Assembly (NCBI GenBank): GCA_026770575.1
Contig: MU657165.1
Span: forward strand, 1 to 58,875
Direction of reading: 5' to 3'
Origin: Pelagophyceae sp. CCMP2097
Lineage: Eukaryota; Sar; Pelagophyceae
Length of the DNA: 58,875 bases
Under the pieces are notes generated by a model. It had not been told where the DNA came from. It did no database searches and saw only the letters and a program-made list of their open reading frames with translations. Below, piece by piece: positions 1 to 10,600 of the stretch. Numbering within the stretch: position 1 is the stretch's first letter; every line of letters begins with the position of its first letter. A program made the translations under genes and the position numbers.

Positions 1-806
1 CAGCAACTCGGCCGATTTAGCGATTGGTGGTTGATGCGATTGCTAAAATTGGGAGTTGAGGTCGAGCAGGAGCCTCATTGGAATCATCATAGAAGAAGTT
101 TTTGGTCACAGGTTCGAATATGGTCGGCCGCAAAAAAAAGAAAAAAGAAATAGCTCAATAAGAAATAAAAAAATAAAAATAAAGATAAGGAGGATTTGAA
201 AGTTCAGCGATTAGTTAAATAATTTCAATTATTTACGTGGGCATTGCAATGGGATTTGGCTGTATCCTTCGGGTCCTCCGTGTGCCTCCGGCGCGCTCTT
301 GTAATAGTAACGTTGCATTCTACTTTTTCGGCCCAGCCACACTGTTAAATTTACTGACTATTAAATCAAACCCTCAAACAGCGCGGGGCAATCGCAAAGG
401 AAAATAATTTAATGGGGGCATTCGAACTTCGAAGGGGAAGTTCGGAGGCGGAGGCGACGGACGGGCGCCAGGTCACCAGCAAGCAGCCCCAGCCGTCTAG
501 CCGCGGCCGACGAAAGCGTCGCCGCCGCCGCCGTGGACGTTGGGCCCGCTCGCGCGTTCGTACGCGTGCTCCCGCGCGTCTTCCAGCACTGTCGACGCGA
601 AACACTGGCACCTGTTGTTTTCTTTCTTGACGCGGGCGCGGGGCCCCGCTCTGTGATCGCGCGACGGCGTCGGAGCTCCCGCCTCGCCTCGCAGGCGTGC
701 CCGCGCGTGCCCTCGGCGCCAGCGGCTCTCGAATCGTCGTCTGTTATGTTCTTGGGGCCTCTTGCGCGGGTCCACGGGCTCGCGCCGTTTTCCCGGTTGG
801 GCGGCC
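1..806. other. gene-free left edge
   Basis: No supported gene. The stretch from about 120 to 240 is A-rich and poor in G and C, unlike the GC-rich rest. From about 400 onward short open frames exist on both strands but show no recognisable domain and overlap one another. The segment lies beyond the stop codon of the membrane-protein gene that ends at 807, so its right part may hold that gene's 3' UTR. Confidence 0.5.
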
Positions 807-2160
807 TCAGAGCGCTTCTTCCTTGGCCTCGGTGGTTTCGGGCAGCACGGCCGTCGGCTGGTTGAACTGGACGACGTCGTCAAAGTCCGACTTTGGCTCG
901 CCGGCCTCAACGACGAGCAGCTCCTCTTCTTCCGTGCGCGTCGCAGTCTTCATGTAGTCTACAAGTTTCAGCCGCTCCTCCTCGGGCCTGTGCTTCTGCG
1001 ACGGCGTCGGGACGAGCAGATGGCAAATCACCTACGCGGGGCGTCACCAAAAGGCCTTGCCGGGGGCGCTTACGTCGTAGGCTTTGAGCACGGTGGCCGC
1101 GAAGAGGAGCGCGTAGGCGAGCCCCGCGCGGACCTTCATCGTGACCTTTGACTTTTCGCCCGTTTCGTCGTTTGTTACCGTGACGTCGTAGTTGCGGCCC
1201 CAGGGCGGCAGGTCCGAGGAAAGGAAGCATTTCCGACGGTAGCTCTTCAGCGCTCCTAAAGACGAGGCAAAGCCGTACAAGCCCGTGATCACGCCAAAGA
1301 ACTTTTGGCAGTTCAGGTCGCCGTATCTCGTTGTGCGCTGCAGGTCCGTCGTAATCTGGAAGACCTGCGCAGGCGTGCGCGTCACTCGCGGCATTTTGAC
1401 AAAAGGAAAACCCGGCGCCGCTGGACTCTGACCTGCGTGATGCACGCGGTGATAACCAAGCGCATGGCGGCGCCGGCGGCGTCGTCGCAGTTGTGGCAGT
1501 CTTCGAGCCAGCCGTCGCCCGCGGTGAACGTCGCGTTCGAGCCGCGCTTCGAGTACGTGATCGGGTCGTCGCACCTACATAGTCGCTCCCGGACGCTCCG
1601 GCGCCCGCAGAGCCTGTTTACTTGTTGTTGATCCCTTTCACAGACCAGCCTTCGCCGTGGCGGTGCCGCGCGAACTTTTGCAACCCGACGAAGAAGCGCA
1701 CGCTCCCACCGTCGAGGCGCAACTTGACCCAGTGCGCTCTGCGCAAAGTGGTGCGGTCCGTGGTGATGGCGTTGGCCGCGAAGATGGTAAACACCCAGGC
1801 GAGCATCGATAAAGTAAACGCGGAGAAGAGGACTGGCTTGCGATGGCGATCAAACCAGCCGAACCCAATCTTGCCAAAGCTGCGCATCACAGTGTTGTGC
1901 TCGAAGAAGGTTCTGCACGTGCGCGGGTTGAGGCAGGGCTGCGGCGGGGTGTTCTCGTTTGAGAAGTGGCGGAAGCACGACTTTTCCGGATTCTCGGTAG
2001 GAGCGCAAAACCCGCCGCAGATCGGAATGCCGTACCACACGAGGCGGAAGAGCAGCGGCGCCGGCTTCTCCGGAGCGGGCTGCTCCACCTCGAGCGGCCC
2101 GATTCCCGCATCGCCAACCGGCGGGTCGCCGACCTCGGCCTCGTCCGAGTCCGTCATCAT
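807..2160 (-). CDS. four-helix membrane protein, unknown function
   Basis: Four exons: 2160-1622, 1574-1433, 1364-1048 and 987-807, giving 392 residues. The start is the first of two adjacent Met codons at 2160, before an acidic leader (DSDEAEVGD). The frame stays open upstream to 2472 but looks non-coding there. Four hydrophobic segments can be seen: one after the motif FDRHRKP, one around AMRLVITACI, one in KFFGVITGLYGFASSLGAL, and one in AGLAYALLFAATVL. The loop between the first two has paired Cys residues (CDD...CHNCDD), so it is probably luminal or extracellular. The acidic C-tail (EEEELLVVE) is probably cytosolic. The topology recalls claudin or tetraspan-like proteins, but no family is recognised. 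The last intron skips an in-frame stop, and phases match at all junctions. The exon structure is fairly sure; the function is unknown. Confidence 0.7.
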
Positions 2161-2539
2161 CAGCCGCGGGGAGAAAGGACGTATACGCCCGCGATAGCTA
2201 GAGGCTGTTCGAGCGCCCGGAGAAGAGCGAGGACGTCGACGTGCGCGCAAGCTGGAGGCCCCTCGAGCGCCCGGAGAAGAACGCGGCCGCACAGAAGGCC
2301 TCTTCCAGAAAGAAATCAGAAGAACTCTACAATAATTGTAGAAAGAAATCAGAAGTCCAAAAGTTTCGGCTTCAAGACGAACAGCCCCCGTTCTACAACG
2401 CGCGCGGGGCGTGGACGAGCAGAGGCAGACAAGGAGCCGCAGAGACCGAATGCTCCCATCGGGGCGTTGCAACGCTCATGTGTGCTCCCGCCGGGCCCGA
2501 CGAAAGGCATCGAGGGTGGCAGGTGCCATTGTGCAATTG
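2161..2539. other. intergenic with short direct repeats
   Basis: No gene is seen between two minus-strand genes. It carries two perfect direct repeats: an 18-nt unit at 2209-2226 and 2263-2280, and a 16-nt unit at 2307-2322 and 2340-2355. Between the second pair is a 15-nt near-palindrome, CTACAATAATTGTAG (2327-2341). It should contain the promoter of the gene starting at 2160 and the 3' end of the gene stopping at 2540. Confidence 0.5.
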
Positions 2540-4335
2540 TTAGTAGCGGTCTCGGTCGGTCCAGGGCGTGTTTGGCGCCAAGCGCTGCTCTTCAGCTTCT
2601 TTGGCGTGTCTCGCGGCGATGGCCTCCAGCAACGCCGGTCCCGCGATGTTCATCTTGGAGTACGCCCATTGTAGGTTTTGCAACTCGAGCGGCTTGAACA
2701 ACCTCAATTTCTTCTTCGCCTCGACGGCAATCGCCTCAAACAGCGCGGGTGCCTTGATCCCCGCCTTTGCAAAGGCCCACGCCGTATTTGCTAAAGCGTG
2801 CGTGTTGAACGTGTCTAAACGTCCCTGCGCCTCCTCCGCCACGGCCTTGAAGAGCAAGGGCGCCGACACACCCGCAGTCGCAAAGGACCACGCGACGATT
2901 GCGAGCTCTGCGGCGTTAAACGTCTTGATCTTCTTCACCGCTTCCACGGCCGCCGCCTCGAAGAGCCTCGGCGCTTCAAAGCCCGCCGTCGCAAAGGCCC
3001 AGACCGCGTTGGCGATGGATTGAGCGTTGTACGCCGCCATCTGCCGCGGCGCCTCTATCGATATGGCGCGAAATAGCGCCGGCGCTGGAATTCCCAGCTT
3101 TGCAAAGGCCCAGGCCGTGTTTGTCAGCTCCTGCTGCTTGAAAGTCGCTAGAGTCTTCCTCGAGGCCTCTGCGATGACGTCAAAGAGCTTTGAATCGTCC
3201 AGCTGCATACTCGCGTAGGCCCAGGCCGTGTTTGAGAGGGACTGGCAGTTAAAATCGCCAATCTTAAACGGGACCTCCCTAGCGACTGCTTGAAATAAAG
3301 CCGGGGTGTCGACGTCCGCTTTCGCAAACGCCCAGACCACATTCGACAGTTCCTGCGCCTTGAACGCGGTGATGCTCCGCCGCACCTCCACCGCTATGGC
3401 GCGGAACAGCTTCGGCGCTGAGTAGCCCTCCGTCGCGTAGGCCCAGGCCGTGTTGGCGAGCTCTTGCGCCTTGAACCTGACGTACGGCATCAGCCCACGT
3501 TGGATACGTCGAACGGGCCCCGTGTGAATGGCCATGATCCAAGATGCCACGACGCGGGTCTGCGCTTCCAGATTTTCTTCAGCGACTCGCCAGCCGCCGC
3601 CTCGTACAACCCCGGCGCGGGCACGTTGCCGACCTTTGCGAGGCCCCAGAGCGCGTTGGCCAGCTCTCTAGGCTCCCAGAGGGGCCCGCCGTGGATGATG
3701 TTCGAGGTCGTGGCCACAACTAAAGCCTGGAGCGTGTTGTGCACCGGCTCGGAAGACAGCTCAAAGGTCCTGCTCAAAGCGCCGAGTCTATGCAGGGCCG
3801 TGGCGAAGTTGACCGAGTTGAATGTTGGGCCGTCGACCATGAAAATGCAGAGGACGTCTGCTGCGGTCTCGGCGTCGGCGATGCGCCTGTTCAGCGCCAC
3901 CGCTTCCTCGCCGCTTCGCCCGCCTCGCCGTCGGGCCCGGGCCGACATGAGTTTCTCCTCGCCGGGCGCCGGCGCCGGCGCAGGCGGCGGTCTGGCCAAA
4001 GCGACGTCGACATGAATATGACGGCCTCGGAGATTCTGGTTGTTCAGCTTGACCCTCAGCTGCTCCACGTCTTCCGTCTCCACCGTCACAAAGGCAAAGC
4101 CGCGCGGCCGGCCCGTCTCTCGGTCGGCCGGGATGCGGCAGCTTCTTACGTGGCAAAACGGAATGAAAAGGCGGCAGATGTCCTCCGGACTGACTTCGTT
4201 GCTCAAATTCCGCACGTACAAGTCAAAGTCCTTGTGCGACCGCTCGCTCAGATGGCGCGCGTGCATTCGCAAAGGCGAAAACGCGCCGGGCCGATGCGGG
4301 CGCATGCGAGGCGCCGACTTCGCGAAAGTATTCAA
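2540..4335 (-). CDS. RRM plus OPR/FASTK-like repeat RNA-binding protein
   Basis: Two exons, 4335-3566 and 3476-2540, 568 residues. The N-terminal third holds a complete RRM: RNP2 is LYVRNL and RNP1 is RGFAFVTV. After a Pro/Ala linker come about nine helical repeats of roughly 36-38 residues with the core F-x-x-Q-x-L-x-N-x-x-W-A-F/Y-A and a trailing PALF-x-A-I/V. This pattern resembles the repeats of algal OPR and FAST-kinase-like proteins, which bind organelle RNAs. Repeat spacing places the intron donor as GC (GGAA|GCGCAG), which keeps eight residues between Glu and Phe as in the other repeats. A GT donor 12 nt further on would add four residues. The N-terminus is basic and may be an organelle presequence. 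Likely role: sequence-specific RNA binding in plastid or mitochondrion (inference). Confidence 0.82.
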
Positions 4336-4397
4336 TGGGTCGCTAAAAGAGTGCTCAAGCTTGAGCAGCGCCTCCTCGAACCCGTCTCGCAGGGACC
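4336..4397. promoter_or_regulatory. 62-bp divergent promoter region
   Basis: This is the whole gap between the start codons of the minus-strand RRM-repeat gene (4335) and the plus-strand ankyrin gene (4398). Both promoters and 5' UTRs must lie here or overlap the coding sequence. No TATA box is visible. Confidence 0.4.
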
Positions 4398-4969
4398 ATG
4401 CGGCTCCTCCTGCTGTGGTCGCTACTGGGCTGCGCGTTTGCGCAGTGGGGCGACGTCTTCGCGGCGATCAAGCTCGACTCGCCGAAGGACCTCCGCGCGG
4501 CCCTCGCCGCCGCCCCGGAAGCGCTTAACACGCCTGGGCCGGGCGGCCAGACGCCGTTGATGAACGCCGTGCTCACGGGCAAGCCGGAGACGGCGCTGGC
4601 TCTGCTCAAGCTCGGCGCCGACGTCACGGTCCGTCCGCCTTTGCGAGCGTGCCCCACAAAGCCTGACCGACGCAGGCCGGCGAGAAGGACGGGTACACGC
4701 CGATGCACGGCGCCGGTTTCCAGGGCCGGTTCGACATGGTGCAGATGTTGATGGACTATGGTGTCCCGATCGACGGCACTGCGCACCGCGACGGCTTCAC
4801 TCCCGTCGAGCGCGCCTGCTGGGGCCGCGAGGCTCGCCACACGCAGACGGTGCAGAGAATGCTCTCCCTCGGCGCCGCGGGTTTGAAGAGCGTGGCCGGG
4901 TGCAAGACGAACCGCAAGGAGACGCAGAAACTCGTCGAAGACCATTTCAGCGGCAGCGAGGACCTCTGA
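4398..4969 (+). CDS. secreted ankyrin-repeat protein
   Basis: Two exons, 4398-4628 and 4676-4969, 174 residues; the 47-nt intron is GT-AG, phase 0. Residues 1-15 are a clear signal peptide (MRLLLLWSLLGCAFA|Q). Three to four ankyrin repeats follow: GQTPLMNAVLTGK, DGYTPMHGAGFQGR and DGFTPVERACWGRE, each with the usual helix-turn-helix spacing. The second repeat is split by the intron, and joining the exons restores it, which supports the model. Ankyrin repeats bind proteins, so the product is probably a small adaptor in the secretory pathway or plastid. It shares a 62-bp divergent promoter region with the RNA-binding gene to its left. No partner can be named. Confidence 0.85.
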
Positions 4970-5092
4970 CCATGCTCCCTTCGACGACGGCGCCAGGAAT
5001 GGCGGCTTCCAGTCGAGCGTCGAGGTCCCCTCGGGTGCATTTGAATCGGCCGCGTTCTTAAACATGACACGCGTCGGTGCGGCACCGATTCC

Positions 5093-6627
5093 TTATCGGA
5101 GCTCGACCTGGAGCTCGATGGCGGCCTTGTCGCGGAGCTCGTTTTGCAGCGCGTTGATCTCGTCGTCCGTCAGCGAACGGTCCATGCTGCGGTACGTGAC
5201 GCGGTAGCAGAGCGACGTCTTTTGCGTCTTGGGGTTGACGAATTCGTCAATCTTCTCGATGCGCTCAACCAGGGCGCCCGCGACGGAGCGGCCGACCTCG
5301 AAGAAGTCGTTTTCGGCGAAGCCCGGCGGCGTCCAGAACGAAATGTCCTTGTAGCAGGGCGGGTACTTGGAGTACGACTTGAAGGTCACCACATTGCCCG
5401 ACTTGAACTGGCTGTGGAAGCGCTTGTCATCCGTCCAGAAGAGTCGAATGTCCGGGATAGAGAAGAGCACCATGGCCAACCTCTCCAGGCCCAGGCCAAA
5501 GGCCCAGCCGTGGCGGTGCTCCAGGCCGCACCGCTCCAAGACACCAGTGTGGATCACGCCGCAGCCAAGCACCTACGCGGCCGCGCGTTCAAAGCGGCAA
5601 GGAGATATCGTCGAATACACTACGCACCTCCATCCAGTCGCCCTGGTAGAAGACGTCGAGTTCAAAGGACGGCTCCGTAAACGGGAAGAAGTCGTCGCGC
5701 CAGCGCTTCTCCAGGCCAGGCCCGAAAACCGCGTCGACGAGGCCCTCGAGCGTGGCCTTCAAATCGTCGCCGACGAGCTTGCACTCGGGCGACGCGATCC
5801 ACTCCTCGCGCGTGGCGCGCGCGCCGCCGACGAGGGCCTCGGGGAAGAGCTTGACGCCCTCCATCTGATGGAAGGCCGGGAAGTGCGACGCGTCGATCTC
5901 GTCGCGGCGGTAGACGTCACCCGTGCACAGAAACGCCTCGGCGCCCGCGCGCAAATGCTCCGACTGGTGCGCCGAAGTGTGCGTGCCTACAGAGCGTGGT
6001 ACAGTGGGGCCTTGCGCCATGGGCTCTTGCGCGACGGGTCGGGTCACTCACGAAGCAGCGCCGTGTCGGTCAGGTAGTACGTGTCCGACTTTTGGCGGCC
6101 CGGGTGGTCCGGCGGGATGAGCAGGTCGTCGAAGCACTGCGTCGGCGTCACCACGGGGTCCTGGAGCAGAGCGGTCCTCGACGGCGCCACGACGCGCGCC
6201 CCTGCCCGCGCGTTCAAAGCGCCTCAACGCACCTCGCCGTCGAAGATTTGGAATTCGGTCTCGAGGCCGGCGAAGTACTGCTCGATCTTGTTGCGGATGA
6301 TGTAGAGAGGGTGGTTGGGCGTGCGGTGGAGGTCGCGGCCGACCAACGCGGCGATGTAGGGAGTTACGTTGTTCATCTCGTGGCCCGTAATGTACCGAGA
6401 CTCCGTCGCCACGGCAACGGCGCCGACCCGCTTCGTCGAGAACCTACGAGACGCGTTCGAAGGCGTTGCGCCACGCAAGTGCAACTCGGCGCCTTTGTGC
6501 TTCGCTAGACGACGCCGGCGGCGGACGCGCGCGGCGATCGGAGCGCGGCGCGGCGCGCGAGCGGCGACGCGGCGCGCGCGGCGAGGCCGCGCACCGACGG
6601 GAGCAGGAGCGCCGCGACCATGAGCAT
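5093..6627 (-). CDS. FARS2: organellar phenylalanyl-tRNA synthetase, monomeric type
   Basis: Five exons: 6627-6527, 6443-6233, 6160-6052, 5986-5628 and 5572-5093, 419 residues. It charges organellar tRNA-Phe with phenylalanine as a single-chain class II synthetase, unlike the cytosolic alpha2beta2 enzyme. Family landmarks are in order: NHPL near the start of the catalytic domain, LLRTHTSAHQ and [10 protein letters not shown] (motif 2 region), [34 protein letters not shown] (motif 3), then the C-terminal ferredoxin-fold anticodon-binding domain with [11 protein letters not shown]. The first 35 residues begin with a hydrophobic stretch ([14 protein letters not shown]) followed by an Arg/Ala/Ser-rich run, suggesting plastid or dual targeting. 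Every intron junction falls inside a conserved block, and joining restores the known order. Identification is nearly certain; the first splice site is chosen by phase. Confidence 0.95.
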
Positions 6628-6736
6628 CTCTCTGACCGAAGCGCTTCGGCGAAGGTCTTTTGCTTCAGCGAGGACTTGAGTCACTCGAGGCTCTTGACGA
6701 CGACGCGCTGACTGAGTCAAGGGCACCCGGCCGATC

Positions 6737-7587
6737 ATGTCTCCGGTGTCATGCCACGGGCGTGGCCGCGCGGTACTCTTGGCGCTTTGCGGCCTTTTCG
6801 TGTCTGAAGCCTTTCGGTGCGGCGGCGCAGCGGTTCGACGAGCGCCCGCGATGCAAGGCCGAAAGTCGCGCCTCGGCGACCTCGACCCTGCGACGGCGGC
6901 GAAGAAGGACCGAATCCTCTCCCCGGTCGGTGGCATCACGGCGCCCGCGAGGAGCCGCGTCGGGGATGAACGAGCCGCGTCGGGGAAGATGCGTGGCCGT
7001 CGTGACGTGAAGACAGAGTCGGATCAGAGGCCAAGCAGTCACTCACGCCACCCCCGTAGGCCAAGGGCAAGATGAAGGGGTGGGCTCTGCAGGTCGGCGA
7101 GAAGAGCGTGCGCCTCGCGGCCATCAACACGGGCGGCAAGCTCTACGTGATGGAGAGCTCGTGCACGTGCTGCGCGTGAGTCGCAGGCACTGCCGAGAGA
7201 CGCGCAACCGATGCGTCTAGGTTCGAGCTGGAGAAGGGGACTCTGGTGGAGGACCGCGTGGCGTGCCCGCTCTGCGGCCAGAGCTTCAAGCTCTCCAACG
7301 GAGTACGTTCGATAGTGCCCTCCCCGTTCGATCTCTCTCGGCGAGCGACGCTGGATTAGGCGCTCGGCCCGATCTTCAAGCGCAACAAGGTCGCCGACTG
7401 GCGAGTTTTCTTTGCGTTCTGGCGCGTTTTGTGACCCGACCGAAACAGGCTCGCCGGCGTGACGCGCGAAGCCCCGACGGTCAAAAAGGCGACGCCCGCG
7501 CGGTGCGTCAAGGCCGAGGTCGCGGAGGACGGCGAGGTATTGTTGGACCTGGCGCAGCTGGCAAAACTCGCCACCGCGCAAAAGTAA
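6737..7587 (+). CDS. plastid Rieske-fold protein with all-Cys ligand site
   Basis: Five exons: 6737-7006, 7060-7175, 7221-7302, 7360-7400 and 7449-7587, 215 residues. Residues 1-26 form a signal peptide ending SEA|F, like the ASA-F motif of heterokont plastid presequences, followed by a basic Ala/Arg-rich transit stretch. The mature part has a Rieske layout: a beta-rich lead (KSVRLAAINTGGKLYVM), loop 1 SSCTCCAFELEKG, loop 2 VACPLCGQSFKLSNG, then a C-terminal strand region. In normal Rieske proteins the ligands are Cys-x-His and Cys-x2-His. Here both His positions read Cys. The cluster, if present, would be ferredoxin-like, and a structural or zinc site is also possible. Exon 4 ends in a GC donor (GCGAGT) required by frame. 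Exon 1's donor is the least certain. It is convergent with the channel gene, 101 bp apart. Confidence 0.8.
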
Positions 7588-7688
7588 AGACTTCACACGC
7601 GTCCCCAGGGTTGCCGAGGCTCCGGATACGTGGGGGCTCTCAGAGGCGGTGGGCGCTTACTTCAAAGGTCCACTCGGGGCACGGAGGG

Positions 7689-10600
7689 CTAAAAAGAGAG
7701 GATTTGCTTGGAGGCGTATTTGGGCGGCGCGGGCAGGGCCTCGTCCTCCGAGACTTCCTGGACGGCGTCGTCGTCGCGTTCGACCGTCGCAGGCGCCTCG
7801 TCGTCGTCCGAGGCGTCGTTTTCCGAGGCGGCGTCGTCCGAGGCCGGCGCGCCGTCGTCGTCTTCCGAGGCGTCGTCCGAGGCGTCTGCGTCTGCGTCGA
7901 GGCGCACCACGGGAGTCTGCTCGGACTTTTGCTCGACGTCTGCTTTCAGGCGCGGCCGCGTGAGCCTTTCTTCGCCGTCGGCAGGCACGAAGCCTGCGTG
8001 GGCCATCAGCTCTGCGACGCGCCTTAGATCAGGGTTGTCGGCCATGTTGTACGAGATTAAGTGGCTGCCCGCCATGACCGCCCACGTCGTCTGCACTTCG
8101 CCTGCCTTGTGCCGAACCCCACTCGCGTTTGTAAAGTCGCGCGTGTGCAGCCGATACAACACAGCCGCGTTCGCGCATCGAAGGCCGGTGTCCTGCTTGC
8201 CCGCGCTGGAACGCCTTCGACTCGACGTTGAAGCGTCGTTGGAGCGTTCCACGGCTTTGAGGTTCTGAACCGCCTCGAAGCGCTTCTTCGCGCCAAACGT
8301 GACGCAGGCCCAAGGCTGCGAGAACCCGGGCTGCCTCGAGAGGTGCTCGAGATTCCGACGACGGTGGACGAAACCTCTGCAGAAATTGACTGCACTTTTG
8401 CCGAAAATGAAGTGCACGCAGACGAGGGCCGCCGACAGGAAGAATAGCGCCGCAAAGGGCGCGACGTTCAAACGCGCCATCCTCGTCTCCAGGTCGTCGT
8501 ACCTCGTCGACTTTAGGATAGACGGGTTTACGCCGACGTCTGAGTGGAGGAGCCATTTGAGGAGGCCGACGTTAAAAATCGATTCCGAGTGCAGCAATTC
8601 ACTTTCGCTGAACATGTACCCGACGAAGCCGACGTGCAGCAAAGCAGCGCCGACTAAGGCTTTGGCGAAGAGGAGGCCGAGAGCTTTGTCGAAGTTTGGG
8701 GGCTGCCTGCAATACTTGAGCACCATCACCTTGTTCACCACGAGTATCATCTTGAAAGAAATTAAGGCAAAGACCAAGAGCACGGGCAGGCCGCCGGCGA
8801 ACATGACGGTGACGAGCAGCGTGTTCAAGAAGATTGCGTACGACCGTTCGATCTGCCACGGCGGCGGCGCGTAAAGCGCGTCTAACGAAACTTGCGTCAC
8901 CTGCCTCTTCCAGAGGATGACACGCTTCGCCTCTGCGGTGGCGACGCGGGCTATTAAAGAGAGTTGGGGCGAGACTGTGTTGACAAGCATGGTGATGGTC
9001 AAAGCTGCGCCGACGGAGACGTACCAGGCCTTTGAGAAAGAAGTAAACGAACCCTTCAACAGCGGGACGTGCTTCGCGGCTTTTGCGGCGGAATCGTCTT
9101 GCGGCGAAAACGCAGAGTTGATCAGTAAAGAGAGGATGGCAGTGTTGACGAACATTGAGGAGACGAGTTTCGCCACGAGCGACGAGATCCGAGACGTCTT
9201 CGAGTCGTGGCGCTCGTAGTTGCAAATGGCATAGATAACCATCTGCGTCACCTCGTTGACGGCCATTATCAGCACCGCCGCCAAGAATTTCAAGATGGTC
9301 GCCCGGAAGTAAGAACGCATGAAAACTTCGCACACGGAACCGTAGTCCGACAGCTGCTTGGCGCCCGTGAGCAGCGACCACGCCTACAATCTCCCGATGC
9401 GGGGCGAACCAAAGGACAGTCTATAGGAAACCCGACGGAATGCATCGACCACTGACCTTGTCAAGGCCCATGTTCTCGTAGCAGTAGCACGTCGTCAGCG
9501 TCTCCGGCGTCGACTCGTAGCACGCCTGGCCCGGGTCGTCCAGCCAGCCGCGCGGCTGCGCCGCGCCCGCCGAAACGTCGAAAGAACGGTAGCAGGCAAG
9601 CGAGTAACACTTCTTCGCGTCCGCGAGGCCGGCGAGGTTCCGAGGCACGCAGGGCGAGTCGCAGGGCGGGAAATTCGGCTCGTCGAACGTTTCGCAGTCG
9701 TGCGTGTCCCAGGCTGCGTTTGAGCGGTCGGAGTCGGAGATTCGGCAGACCTTTTCGCTGGCGAGAGCTGTTGGAGCCCGGCAATTGGCCATCGCGTTCC
9801 CACCGCCCGTGCCCGTCAAGCAGGCCATTTTCCGGTCCACCGAAGAGCCGTCCCGCGAAAGGCGGAGCGGGGGCAACTTGTCGTAGTTGAGGCCTGCGTA
9901 CTCCAAGTAGACTTGGTCTGAAGTACACTCCGCCTCTTCGCGCAAGACGTTGCGGGTCAGCGCGGCGCCGTGCGTCGTGTTCGAGAAAGCGTACGTCCCG
10001 TAGAAGATGGCGGGGAGGTCGTTGCGGCACTTGAGTCGGTCCGGGGTCGCTTTGGAAGCCTACATTCGACGAACTACACCGACCCGCGGCTTGTACGACG
10101 GCAACCGCGACGGCCACGCGACGCGCCGTCACCCATTTGAAGGCCACGCTGAGCGGTTTCCAAACGTGTGCCTCTGAGAATGCCTGTCAAGGCGGCGTTT
10201 GCAATTTCCTTACGCCGTCTCAATTTCCGCGGCGGTCTTCCAATTTCCTTACGCCGTCTCAAACCTCGAGCGTCGCCTTTGTCGCGAAGCGGATCAGCGC
10301 CGCCGACGCTATCAAGACGAGCAACGTCGCGGCGTCGCCGCAGCGGCTCCGGAGCCACTTGCGCCGGCGGGGCACGTCGAGGTTCTCCCACAAAATGTTC
10401 GACGGCGCCGGCGCGCGCTCGACGGTGATTCGTCGACCTCCGAACCGCAGCTGTGTCGGCTGGAAGAGTCGCAAGAGGCCCGAGCTGCCTCGGTAGTCTT
10501 CGACGCAGCGTAGTGCCGACTCCTCGTTTTCAAAAGTCACAAATGCCACACCACATTGCCCCATGAACTTCTTCGGGTCGAAACGTGTCCGTACTCGAGC

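Noticed and set aside
100..140. tRNA-like T-loop GGTTCGAAT
   Set aside because: The flanking bases do not pair into a T-stem, and no matching acceptor or D-arm was found.
1032..1047. 16-nt intron at the end of the four-helix protein gene
   Set aside because: Too short to splice; a 60-nt intron (988-1047) with the same donor keeps frame and avoids an in-frame stop.
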